Of a DNA stretch of 64,000 nt, positions 34,446 through 45,334 are shown in pieces; positions within the stretch are counted from its first letter, which is position 1, and each line of letters opens with the position of its first letter. The notes below the pieces were generated by a model that saw only the letters and a program-made list of their open reading frames with translations, made no database searches and was not told the DNA's origin. The DNA comes from Sialis fuliginosa (lineage: Eukaryota; Arthropoda; Insecta; Megaloptera; Sialidae): positions 13,826,001 to 13,890,000 of the forward strand of contig OY540820.1 of assembly GCA_961205875.1 (NCBI GenBank), given 5' to 3'. The position numbers were made by a program, and so were the translations under genes.

Positions 34446-35514
34446 GGATCAATGAAATAAAAGTGATAAATAAATATTTGTTTGAGCGTCACTTGTATAA
34501 AATCATCACACAAAAGTTTTAATCAAATAATATAAAAGATACATAATTTAGGAAATTGTTAAATGCAAATTTTAAGAATTCACAAAAATTCACAAAATTA
34601 TTTTTATTAACGTATGTGACGTATATTCTAATCTCGTTTCTCTTGACCTTAGCACTAAGGTCATTAACGCAAAACCATTTCGCTAAGTTAATACAGTTAT
34701 AGCTATAGTCAATTACAAAAATATATTCACTTACTAATTAATAAATGGTGATAAAAATGCCGCATCTTACCTGAAAAAAAAAACGATAATGAATAAAATC
34801 ACATATAATTTAAATACTACAGCTGATCACATTATACAATGAAAATTTAACTAAGTTTTACCCATAATTTAGATAAACATGAAAAATTAAAAATATAATA
34901 TATTTTATTAAAATCCAATAAGGCGAGTCCAGCCTAACCACAACTTTTACAGACTTTTTTAATTTATTTATTTTTTGCGTAAAAAGTTCAATTCTTGATA
35001 AATTGATGCTTAAATGTTAAGAAACAATAAGAAAAAACACCTTTTTCATTATTACATACATATTATTTCAAAAATCACTTAATATTTATTTAACAACTCC
35101 AGACCTATTGATTTTGGTGCTAATCGGATTAGGGGTTTTAGAAATATTTGAAATTTTGTAACTTTTTTCGTCTAAAAAACGAACATTGCGAGTATTATCT
35201 CACTAATTTTGATAAGACTTGGTACATTTGTAGTTCAATTGAACCTAAGGGACATTTATTATTTGTACGTGCCTAAACAGCCATTGAAGGGGTGAAAAAC
35301 ACCCTCAAAATTTGAATTTTAAATACTAATTAATATGTCATTAAATCATGTTACCTTGGAAACAAATGCAACTAAATTCAGATTGTCAAATTAGTTGTTC
35401 TACGAATGTGTATTATGTTTTGGACATTAGGAAATATATGTATTTTATGTATTACGAAATTTATATTCATAGTAGTAGGTTATATAAATAAAATATTTTT
35501 TTTTAAATTCATAT
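34446..35514. other. AT-rich DNA; repeat-like part at 35098-35420
   Basis: 34644-34663 is a near-perfect palindrome (TGACCTTAGCACTAAGGTCA). The stretch 35098-35420 has the feel of an insect retroelement untranslated end (GATTTTGGTGCTAATCGGAT, GAAGGGGTGAAAAACACC) but has no second copy here. The remainder is featureless. Confidence 0.35.
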
Positions 35515-35515
35515 T

Positions 35516-35578
35516 TAAAAATTATTTAAAAAGATAGAAAGAACATGGAAGTCATGTATGGTTCTCCATACCGATATT
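35516..35578 (-). repeat. Dispersed block shared with 1683-1740
   Basis: Reverse complement of the 1683-1740 block (GTATGGAGAACCATACATGA, CTTCCATGTTCTTTCTATC). See that entry. Confidence 0.6.
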
Positions 35579-36576
35579 TTAAATACATATTTATTAAGGT
35601 GCGTTAATTGTAAATGTTTTAATAACGAATAGCCCTGAATAGATGTTAATTGTTGGCCCTTTCTTTTCCACAACACAAAGCAGTTATTTATGTTTTTCAC
35701 AACACAATTTCAACACTGCATTTTCATTTAACAAAGTTCAAATTGTATGTTAAATTACAACTTTCTCTGCACGTGTGTGTTTATAATTTTCATCTTCACA
35801 CATCGCTGAACTAAATTATTTTTTCTCACTGCAACGCAATTTTAAGTTCGGGTTTTTGGTACACATAATTATGTGGTCGCATTTACACAAAAAAAAAACA
35901 TGTGAAATACATAAAGCTACTTGTGCGTAAATGTTTTATGAAGTCCTGAACCAAAAAAAATTATTGTAATTTGCCATGATTGCTATTTTTTGGTAGTGGT
36001 AAGTTTTGTTTTATTATTTAGTCCACTGATTATAATAATAAGATGTTATATAGTTTATTTTTAGGTTTATCCGTTGATAAAAACAAGATTGTATAATATA
36101 TTATCTTACAGAGTACATTTGAGCTACAGTCAAAATGCATTTTGAGTTAAATGTATCGTTATACTACTTTTTCTGTGTCATAATTAAAGTAAACATGGCT
36201 TTTTTAATGCAATGTTGTCATCTTATACGAACAAACGGAATTGAAGATTCATTAGGTTATTTTTATCATTATGTATTACATTTAAAAAAATAGTAATATA
36301 AATGTAATAATTTTATTAAAATGCTATGGGAATCACGGGAATTTCTTATACATAATACTGCCAAATAGAAAATAATATTCTCTACAATATGTATCAAATG
36401 ATTTTTTTTTAATTTTCAGAGATCTCATAGTTTTTGAGATATGATACTAACTTATGTTTTCTTAAATAAAAGCAATATGAAATTTTGTAATTTTTGAACA
36501 GAAGATTTTATTACCTTTTCAATGATATGCAACTTGATGAACTTACTTTTCAAAATATCTCAAAAAATGATCAAAA
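35579..36576. other. AT-rich DNA without recognisable feature
   Basis: No frame or repeat relationship stands out. Confidence 0.55.
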
Positions 36577-36800
36577 ATTTGTATTTATTTATTTAATACA
36601 CTGTATGCTCCAAAGATGGCTATGACAATCAACAATAAGATTTAAAAACAACTGAAAATTTACTTATAAGCTAACATAGCATGAATTAACTATTGTATTA
36701 ATAAAAAAATACATATTATTTTATTTATTTAATACACAATACCAGCCAAAGATGGCTATGGTTATCAACAATAAGATATTAAATTAACTTATAAAAAATG
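36577..36800 (+). repeat. Imperfect direct repeat, about 138-bp spacing
   Basis: TTATTTATTTAATACACTGT with CCAAAGATGGCTATGACAAT recurs as TTATTTATTTAATACACAAT with CCAAAGATGGCTATGGTTAT; both are followed by CAACAATAAGAT. A local duplication, or two copies of a short retroposon tail. Confidence 0.6.
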
Positions 36801-37859
36801 TTATTAGTAATTAATTGTATTCATAAAAATAATTAAAATGTCAGTTGTTTAAAATATTTTAACTTATTTGACAAGTTAAAAAGTTTTTTTTATTGTAGGA
36901 AATTTTAGTGTTTACATTTTGTTCATTTATGTTAAAAAAACAAACGGCCGCTTTTCCTAGCACTAATGAACACCTAACATTCAAACCACAACAGCGGCCA
37001 ATGACTGATAAGTCTGGTCGACTTCCTCTACACTTGCCTTTTTTAACTTACAGATACTATATTGGTTCGTACAAAATTAGAATATGACATATAACAGATT
37101 TCAAACACCACTGAATGACGTCATATATAAAAGAATCTGTATCTAGTTTTCTATATTCTAATTAAATTAATTTATTTTATGTCTTTTCATTTTTATTTTT
37201 CAATCGCTATCTTAAAGCTATATATACACAAGGCGAGACGATAGTCAGGTAAATCTCGACTGAAGGCTCATACGTGAAAATTAATAAGAAATAAATTAAT
37301 AAGAATAAAGATTCTAAATTGACGACAAAAATATTAAAAAGTATTTTGTAATTTCAACACTTACTTATAGTTACATCTATTTTTTTATCTACCTTTATTA
37401 CAAATAGAAAACGAAGCATTAATATAATTATAATTGTTGAATAACAAACACATTATTTACAGTTTTGTCAGTTGGTAAATCACACAAATATTTTAATTTA
37501 AAAATTGGCTTAGAATACATATTTATTTTATTTATTTTTAGTTGTACAAAAAGCGAATAAAAATGGTCGGACAGTGAAAATAATGTTCTTCATTCCAACC
37601 AAAACAAAAAAAACTATCGCATATTTACACAAATTGTTACATTCGCATTGTGCTTTGTTGAGCTTTGACAAAAATAACCATATTTCACAGTGAGAAATAA
37701 AAATACACTTTATTACGAATTTGTCGGAATTTGTGAGAAATATCATTTGCCCATATGTTTGTTCATATATTATGTTTAAAATTCAATAACTTATTACTTT
37801 TTTTATTTTTTATTTTTTACAGATTAAAATATATATCCTCCAACGATAAAATATACAGT
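36801..37859. other. AT-rich DNA without assignable feature
   Basis: A GC-richer patch at 36940-37040 contains CAAACGGCCGC and ACAGCGGCCAATG. The frames at 37528-37746 and the N-terminal part of 37755-37988 show no family. Confidence 0.45.
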
Positions 37860-38129
37860 ATTACTTTAGCGCAACTTATTAAAATTATTGTTTTTTACCT
37901 TGAAAGCAAAAGGAGTGTTTCTGAAACACAACGAAAATATCGTTCATTTTTTAACGTTAGGCACCCTCCCTCATATATGAAAAGTTAGGGACAATTAAAG
38001 ATGTCAGAAGAACCAGTAGACCAAGAATTTCACTGTCAAACAATATTATTGCTGCTGTAGCCGATAGTGTAACATAGAATCCAGAAATCTCTCTAAAGTT
38101 CTGTCAAACAGGAAGCGAACTGTCCGCCA
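37860..38129 (+). pseudogene. Transposase N-terminal remnant (Tc1/mariner superfamily)
   Basis: The frame ending at 37988 contains ITLAQLIKIIVFYLESKRSV then SETQRKYRSFFNVRHPPS, the helix-turn-helix layout of insect mariner-superfamily transposases. After a frameshift the homology resumes: GTIKDVRRTSRPRISLSNNI then IAAVADSV, a stop, and NPEIS. This corresponds to the GRPRTSRS..NIAAV..SV..NP.MS linker of the family (from memory of the family pattern). No catalytic domain follows; family L sequence begins at 38130. A dead fragment, probably of the same transposase lineage as the deleted copy at 45335-45908. Confidence 0.6.
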
Positions 38130-38242
38130 GCTGTGTTACAGTAAGTTGAAGTATCACTGCTCTAAATTCCATAACTAATCCATAGATACTATTACAGAAT
38201 GAATACCCCATTTGAAAGTGCTTGCTAGCTCCTTTATAATAC
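38130..38242 (+). mobile_element. MITE family L, partial copy
   Basis: CTGTGTTACAGTAAGTTGAA, TCACTGCTCTAAATTCC and TTGCTAGCTCCTTTATAATA match the right half of L1 (14355-14624). It directly abuts the transposase remnant. Confidence 0.7.
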
Positions 38243-38580
38243 AAATATAAAAATGTATTTTGTTATTATCAAAATTTTTTAATTTTTATTTTTCTGTATC
38301 TTTTTGCAAAAACAACATATGAACTAACTTATGGGCCACCAGTATATTTAACATATGTATAAAAATAATGAAAAATGGTGAGAAATGGTGTATGGTTCAA
38401 ATTAAAAAAATATTGGAATTACCTACGAGTTATTTAAAACTAAAAAAAAAACGATTTTTCGTGAACGTATGCTAATTTTATATGTAACCAAACACAGGTT
38501 TGCGATTCGAACAAACAAACAAAATTGAGGCTAGACATAGATTAAAACAACTAGTAAAGGTTAAAAAGTTATATTATATA

Positions 38581-38712
38581 CAGTGTATTCCAAGTTGATT
38601 AAGACATAGGAAATTTAACATGGAGACAATTAGAAATGTTGTAGTAGCCTTTGGTCAAAAACGATGTGTCATTGGTGAATTTTAAAATACCGCCACAAAA
38701 TGCATTAAAATG
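38581..38712 (+). mobile_element. MITE family C, 5' fragment
   Basis: CAGTGTATTCCAAGTTGATT after TA, through CATAGGAAATTTAACATGG, to ACCGCCACAAAATGCA. The remainder is lost. Confidence 0.8.
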
Positions 38713-39256
38713 TATTAAAACAAAAAACTATAAGAAATAAGTCTCGTTACATTATTTCATTTAAATTATTCAAGAAAGACAATCATCACATATGTCAAGA
38801 TTATTGGTATAAGTTTCATGATTCCAGCTATGGCAACTACGTACGGTCCATTTTAACCAACAGTGAGAAAAAAATCTAACAAAAATATAACCTATCAAAG
38901 CCGCCAATCAATCCGTGACAGTTAATTGTTGATAAATTGCTGCTGCAAACTATAAATTAAAAACCTTTGTACTAACTACTCCCTTAGCAGGAATTACTCA
39001 AAATTACATCAAAAAGCATTTATTTACATTTGCCTAGACAAAACACTAACATTCAAATTGTCAAGGAAAACAATATAGCCGATATACAATTAAATTAGGC
39101 GCCTATCGCTACTTTTCGAGATATAAGGGTCCAATTTAGTGAGTGGTCCAATATAATTTCCCCTACATACATTTAACAATACCGACAATTCAATATTTAA
39201 TTTAAATAATTTTTAATTTTGCAATTGCAAAGTATGCGAAGTGTACATGAATATTT
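38713..39256. other. AT-rich DNA without recognisable feature
   Basis: No repeat or frame is supportable. Confidence 0.55.
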
Positions 39257-39292
39257 GCTTATGTGTGTGTGTGTGTGTATTCATGTGTGAGT
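39257..39292. repeat. (GT)n microsatellite
   Basis: GTGTGTGTGTGTGT with ATTCATGTGTGAGTGTG continuation. The short frame across it (39241-39432) is an artefact of the repeat. Confidence 0.85.
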
Positions 39293-39787
39293 GTGTTTAT
39301 CGTTCATTAACTTCCCAAACATATGGAAACACGTCCTTGGGACGTAATCAGTACAGTAAACAAATTATGTATTTGCTATATTTGCACAAATGTTTCTTGC
39401 TCGTTCAAAGCTCCGAAAGATGCTGTCAGTAAAGAGAACCACTCATTCAGAGACGGACTACGGAAAAATAATGCCCTAGACAAGTTTCCCATTGCAGACC
39501 CCATTAAAAAAAAATCCAAAATAATTTATTTTTAGTTAATTTAATTAAAAAATTGTTTGCATTAATATATATTTGAAGATATTTTCTTCCACTTTTGAAA
39601 ATCCGGGTCCCTAGAAATTATAGGTCCTAGGCAGTCCATGCACTCACTCATTTACACCGTCAATGGCGTCAATAGATACACTTAAATGCCCTATAGTTTT
39701 CGACTAGTGGTTGAATGATGTATTCTGTGTTCTACAGAAAGTTCGCCACAGTTTATACAGTAAATGTTTTTCTTCTTCAAATCTAAT

Positions 39788-40121
39788 GTCCAGTATTATA
39801 AAGGAGCTCGCAAAATTTCCTAACTTGCAAGCACTCTCAAATGGGGTATCAATTCTGTACTAGTATCTATGGATCAGCTATGGAATTTAAAGCAGTGATA
39901 CTTCAATTAATTGTAACACAGTTGGCGACTTTGACCGTACAAAATAATTTTCATAATATCACCACTGTTTTAATACCGTTGGTGTTTACATACCACGCGT
40001 GCGCGAAAATTGTCAAACATTTCATGAAACTTAAAGAGAAGAACTGTCTGATACGTTTGAAACCTCATTTGGAAGTGCTTGCGAGCTAGCAAACTTTGCT
40101 AGCTCGTTTATAATACCGAAC
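39788..40121. mobile_element. MITE family L, copy 2
   Basis: Starts GTCCAGTATTATAAAGGAGC and ends GCTCGTTTATAATACCGAAC, 334 bp. Inner sequence aligns with L1 in reverse complement over the small reading frame. It carries extra GCTAGCAAACTTTGCTAGC and AAACCTCATTTGGAAGTGC segments near the right end. Confidence 0.82.
39880..40089 (+). CDS. Small ORF carried by MITE L2 (about 69 codons), function unknown
   Basis: From the ATG at 39880 it reads MEFKAVILQLIVTQLATLTV, then QNNFHNITTVLIPLVFTYHA, then CAKIVKHFMKLKEKNC, and ends LEVLAS. The frame stays open upstream to 39841. It matches the minus-strand frame of L1 (14415-14591) for about 55 codons; the 3' ends differ. It is hydrophobic in the middle and basic near the end, with no recognised domain. 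Coding function is unproven. Confidence 0.25.
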   Translation: MEFKAVILQLIVTQLATLTVQNNFHNITTVLIPLVFTYHACAKIVKHFMKLKEKNCLIRLKPHLEVLAS

Positions 40122-40732
40122 ATAAGATGCTTAATTTTTTTACATAAGGAATCAACAAATTTCAAATTTAGCAGCACTCTCTTGACTCCTCGACGGTATG
40201 AATATCAAAAACTAATCAATTCATCTACAGAATTAGGATTCAATTATTAAAAATCAATTTGGTTATAATACATTTTTGGTGTTGTTTTTTAAGAAAATAG
40301 TTATGTAATTACATTGAAAACAAAAATTATATTTCTAATTTAACTTCTCATCAATTCAATTTTTTTAATGAACAATTAAGCATCTAAATAGCTCAATTAT
40401 ATGTTAACTTATTAATTCATTTAACTCTATAAATTGGCAATGTGATGCGCATTAAAAATAAATTTAAAAATTAAGTGACTTTTCTAAATGATATCCTGCT
40501 GTTTTGATTCTTATAATTATATGTATATAAGTATTATGAGGTAATAATTAAGCCATGTATGATACCTAACTACACATGTATGCGTGTATTTATTACCTAA
40601 TAGATATGTTATCATTTAATTTTATCAATAAGGTAACGAAGCGTAAATACAACTGAATTAAAATTTAAAAAACCTGTGCAGGTTTCGTAGTTTTCCTAAT
40701 TCTCTTATTTTAGTTATTTTTTTCATCAATTA
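40122..40732. other. AT-rich DNA without recognisable feature
   Basis: No repeat relationship or coding signal was found. Confidence 0.55.
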
Positions 40733-40985
40733 ATTGATAGTTCATATCTCAGCTTGGTGCGATCCTACAGACCCCAACTTTTTTAAAATATAGTTTACAT
40801 AATTAACTTTAAGACTATTAAATGCCCTAAGACCATCGAGACCTCCTTCCCCTATTATTAACAAATTAAAATTAATAAATTAACAAATAAGTTGATTAGT
40901 TAATATCTCAGCTAATACCTTATTAAAAGTTTTCTGGGTTGCTGAATAAGGATTTGTTAGTTAGCAGTTTTCAAATATTCGATTT
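40733..40985 (-). repeat. Satellite-type unit G, inverted single copy
   Basis: On the minus strand it carries AGATATTAACTAATCAACTT, TAATAATAGGGGAAGGAGGT, CTTAGGGCATTTAATAGTCT and GATCGCACCAAGCTGAGATA. These are the blocks of the array at 2018-2465 and of the hAT interior at 60440-60705. GCTGCTAACTAACAAATCC-type sequence at its end also occurs in the hAT copy. Confidence 0.75.
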
Positions 40986-41059
40986 TTTTTGGATTTTTTT
41001 AAAATTAACATTACTTTAAACTAAGGTTAGGTTGTCGTCTTTTTTATTCATTATTTTCA

Positions 41060-41201
41060 AAGATACAATTTTTCGCAAATGTGTATTAAAATCTATAGAA
41101 TGACCTGTCTCTTTTATATGTTGATCCAAAGTGTTAGTTGTTACAAAGTTACAATATAGTATTCTCTCTATATCCAGAGGATAAAAGACAACATGGTCCA
41201 C
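41060..41201 (-). pseudogene. Possible Penelope-like endonuclease fragment
   Basis: The minus-strand frame starting at 41201 contains TNTLDQHIKETGHSIDFNTH followed by LRKIVSLKIMNKK. The pattern H-x(3)-TGH-x-IDF resembles the C-terminal part of GIY-YIG endonuclease domains of Penelope-like retroelements. Only about 45 residues are alignable by eye and no reverse transcriptase is adjacent, so the call is weak. Confidence 0.3.
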
Positions 41202-41530
41202 TGTATATATTTATAAATATATCACAAATGGCGGGGTTACTGGCAGATAAAATACAGACAGAAATATTATACATATAAAATTATTATTTTGATGTGTTAG
41301 CATCATATAAAGATAAGATATGTAAATACATATCATTATAACGTTCTGCCTTAACAGCACATTACTTACTATTAGCAGCATTCTTACTTAATACAAATAT
41401 CCTTTTATTCGTATTATATTTTTTTATTTTTTTTAATAATATATAATCAGATTTTTATAAAGAATAAATTAAAATATTAATTTCAAAATGGGATAATTGA
41501 TAAAATCACATTTTTGTATACTTTTGATAT

Positions 41531-41846
41531 AAGGTGCAGTGGGGTAAGTGCAGACCAGTTTTTGCATAGTTGGACTATGAACCGATATATTTTCAATCTG
41601 TTATATAAATACTTAATATTTTCTATGCTATGGGGGAAGAGCAGAATTGTGAATAATCCTAGTATAAAATGCTTTTTACCGCATCAAGATACGTTGTTTA
41701 GTTTTGGAGTAGTGAACTTTTTAAACAAGTTGGTATTAACTTTTAGTAGTTCACTACATATTAGCTATTACAATTTCACTCATATTATAATAAAAAGAAC
41801 TCGTTAATGCACTTGCCCCGTTTCTGCACTTACCCCACTGCACCTT
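41531..41846. mobile_element. MITE with AAGGTGCAGTGGGGTAAG termini
   Basis: AAGGTGCAGTGGGGTAAGTG at the left is matched at the right by CACTTACCCCACTGCACCTT, with CAGA/TCTG continuing the pairing: a 24-bp TIR over 316 bp. The frame at 41514-41807 spans it but is not recognisable. The target duplication is unclear. Confidence 0.8.
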
Positions 41847-43785
41847 CAACATTTTTTGTAATATTTCAGTCTCGATTTTTAAAACTAACAGTTTTGTCTC
41901 CTGAAAATTGGAGCTATCTATTCTTATGAAAAATTAAGTTGACATCACACATGACAAGGCGAGAAATAGGCCGAGAAGTGTGAAAAGTTTATTTATTTCT
42001 ATGTCATAAACAAATAAATTTTGAAATAAATAATTATATATTATTGATTTTAGAGATTAATATCAAATGGAGAATTAGTTTATATTTAAATTAAATGTAA
42101 ACTAATTTAAACTTTATTGCAGCAAAAGACCCGGAGTTTTTTTTAGTTAGTAAAAAGTTAATTAAAAAATTAATACTACAATCAAAAAATTAAAGTTGAT
42201 ATTTTTTGATCAAAATTAAAATTCAAATGAAAGGCGACAGAGACGAGACATTATGTGCCCTACTGGGCATTAATAACGTACCTACATTCCTATTACAGTA
42301 AGAAAAACCGCATTCTTATATATATAAAAAGTAACAAGTAAGTATAGACAATTATTTTGACCAACAGACATTCAAAAGTCAAGTGCAACGATGAAAAAAA
42401 ATCATTAGTGAAAACCGTACACGCGAAATATTTTTATATGTATTTATACATATATCTTTAACATAATTATCTTGTCTGATTGTTATATAACGATAATATA
42501 CAAGGAAATAGAAGAAACGCGTATCCAGTAGATAATTTTAACAACATTTAATGATTTATAACAGTGATATCAAAACTAAATCATTCATTTTATTACTTAT
42601 TACGTTTTTTAGTAACTTTATTGTTATGTTAAATATTATTACCTGTGTAACCTGAACTTCATTTTTGAAAAAAATTAATATACAATCGAGGTATATATTC
42701 GACAATATTTTTTTTTTATAGTGTAGATAATTCTGGCTGTATTATTTTAATATTACGTTATAATATCGAATAAAAACAATATTACTTATTTGCTTTTTAG
42801 TTTTTAGGAACACTTGTGGTATTTTTGATAGAATCAGAGATGTGGAGTCGAAGTCGGAGTCAGAGCAATTTTGAGTGGAGTCGGGGTCCATATTTTTTTT
42901 CTCGGTTGTTTACGAGTTTCCGGTCAAACGGCTTGGTGTGTAGGTTTGTCTATGCCACTACTACAACCCAATTTTTTTTTAAACAAATTGATACGTCTGA
43001 TATCTGGTTGTCCCCTTGTTAGAAAAAATCGAAAAAAATTGAATTTCGTCGATTACAACTCCATCTACAATGAATCAAACAAAATATTTCAGTCAAATCG
43101 TACGTACTTTAAGCCGTAAAAATTGAGTTTTCTATTTAAGATTCAAAGTTACTCCCGCCTCAACCTATACAGAGGGGAGTGGGGGACTATTTTTTTGTAC
43201 TAATGTATTTCTCTCGCAGAATGATTAAATTTTGATTATTGACATTTTTTCCGTAGAGTGCCTATTTTTCGAGATATTTGAAAGTTTCAGCTTAAAAAAA
43301 ACACACCCGGTATTTATACATAAGCATAAACATATTTACAGACCAAGGTTAAGTACATATATCAAAGCTAAAAAATCGCAATTCTGCTTAAGAAAAACGA
43401 TGAAGTAATTTATCAAAATAATATAAAATACTACAACATTTCATTACCTACATTAAAAAAAACAACAACTAATTTCTGACAGGCATCAAGTTATCCTGCA
43501 GTACATTTCGTAGCCTTGAATATGTCACAATTTAAGTACCACTGATCCACACTGTACTACGCCATTACCGATGTTTTTTTCACGCAGACACATGTCTAGA
43601 GTTTGCGATGCATATACTCACATAACTTTGCAAAAGCCTCGGGCAAATATTTTTTTTATATTTTTCTAATTCTGTTTGATGTTTCTGGCCATTCCGTGAT
43701 TAGACACGAACTTAAGAACAAAGTGATATAGGTGTTTATAAAATTATTATATGATTGGGAAAATAGCAATACTCTTCGACAGGGA
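41847..43785. other. AT-rich DNA; hAT-like motif at 42836
   Basis: CAGAGATGTGGAGTCGAAGT followed by CGGAGTCAGAG and GAGTCGGGGTCC has the repetitive GGAGTC style of some hAT ends. Otherwise long AT-rich sequence. The frames at 42816-43119 are unrecognised. Confidence 0.35.
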
Positions 43786-43835
43786 CTTGAACCCGAACCA
43801 TAAGGTTCGGGTTCAAACGTAAATTTCGGTTCGGG
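43786..43835 (+). mobile_element. hAT-like GAACC terminus fragment
   Basis: CAGGGACTTGAACCCGAACC then GTTCGGGTTCAAACG and TTCGGTTCGGGTTTTCG resemble the left end of 25635-26110. It is fused directly to a half copy of family B. Confidence 0.4.
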
Positions 43836-43914
43836 TTTTCGACGCAGCTAACATGTAATAGATTTTCAAGGTCGAAGCGGTGACGGAGACCGTTTCTGTA
43901 AAGTGCCAAGGCTT
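43836..43914. mobile_element. MITE family B, half copy
   Basis: GACGCAGCTAACATGTAATA, GGTCGAAGCGGTGACGGAGA and CTGTAAAGTGCCAAGGCTTA match the right half of the 6302-6468 copy. Confidence 0.8.
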
Positions 43915-44524
43915 AATTTCAAGCTTGATTAATATCTCAACAATTGCTTATACTTATATGAAAAAAAAGAGTTTCTTTATTTAAAATAATTTTACAAAAA
44001 TTTGTTAAAAACAGTCAAATTATAACAGGTAATAACAGTAGTTAGGTTCCTATTAAATCTCGTGTTATGCGAAACGGTTTTACACTGGACTAAAAATCAT
44101 ATAAATGGGAATAGATTCTTTGTTACTATTGTTAACTTAATTTTTATTCAAAATAAACTGTGGTACACATAATAATATAATAATATCAGATATCGTCAAT
44201 ACGAAAATTTTATTTTCCTCTTCGCCCTACCTGTATATTAATTATTTTATTACTATATACATAAATATATATTAAATGAGATTTATATAAGTTGTTTTAT
44301 ATCAAACAATAGATAAAATTAATAGACATGTTATTTGCTTTCACCAGACTAAAAAAAAAAACTCAAGTTCCTTTACCTCGATAAGTGAAATTTAATATAA
44401 AATGCCCGTATCTTTGAAAAGATCATGTAACAATTATATAGGTAAATTAAAAAAACATAGAAACTCATGTATATACATATGTAGTATAAATTTTATTAGT
44501 TTCTTATTTTTTTATGATCTTTAA
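43915..44524. other. AT-rich DNA without recognisable feature
   Basis: No frame, terminus or repeat copy was identified. Confidence 0.55.
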
Positions 44525-44730
44525 AATTATCTACTTTTGGATATACCGTTCCATTTGATTTTGCTGATAAACGAGCATGTACCCCTCAAACTACCCCTTA
44601 GCGGGTTTAAAATATTTTCCTGAAATTCTTTAGGGTCGATATATACAGTAAATTTTTTATCATAAAACTCTATCTTCAAAAGTTTAGGCGTAAAACATAG
44701 TGGACGGGTGGTCTGGAACACCCGGTACCT
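44525..44730 (-). mobile_element. Repeat with GGGTGTTCCAGACCACCCG end
   Basis: On the minus strand it starts ACCGGGTGTTCCAGACCACC then CGTCCACTATGTTTTACGCC. This terminus style is known from insect repeats. The frame on it (44527-44721) has no domain. The left limit is arbitrary. Confidence 0.35.
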
Positions 44731-45332
44731 ATAAAAATAAAAATATATCTACACGAATCTTTTATCAATTTCACAAAATCAAAGAACAAGTTATCATATA
44801 TTCTGAGTTTCATTTGAGTTGTAACCGTAAGCTTTAACACTTTCGCCAAAATCAAGTATTGAAAATTATGATTTGAATGTTTATTTTTTGGAAACGTTGT
44901 TGTAAATATTCAATTCATATATTTTATCAATAGACGATAAATCAACTTAAGAAACTTAAAAACCATCTCGTATATACGACAACAGCGTGCGTTTTGACAA
45001 GTTTCGCTTATAGTGAAAAAAAAAAGACAGAATAAATAGCAAATGAATTTGCTATTTTTGTCTTCGCCAAACACAAGAGAATGATAATGATACATACAAC
45101 TTGTTATTAACTACGCTTCAGGTTGAGTATCGCTCATCGACTAGGTTATTTAACGCACAAAACTGCCACGGGCGACGTTCGGCACAAATAGCTTCTATAA
45201 TATTTCATCGCTCCATATGACCCCACAGCATTCCAGTGCTAAGGTCATTATCAAGTAAACCTTTCAGGAGTCAAAGAGATTTAAGTAAGCGCCGGCCACA
45301 TAGACGCCGTTCAGCTCTCCTGATTGTAATTG
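44731..45332. other. Unassigned DNA; GC-richer 45100-45330
   Basis: The part from 45105 to 45330 is of mixed composition (GCCACGGGCGACGTTCGGC, AGCGCCGGCCACATAGACGC) and unique in the window. The block ATATGACCCCACAGCATTCC with CTAAGGTCATTA (45216-45251) recurs, diverged, at 46704-46740. Confidence 0.35.
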
Positions 45333-45334
45333 TA

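Noticed and set aside
42816..43119. Frames of 68 and 82 codons
   Set aside because: The first part is the GGAGTCGAAGTCGG repeat; the remainder shows no domain and the two frames overlap.
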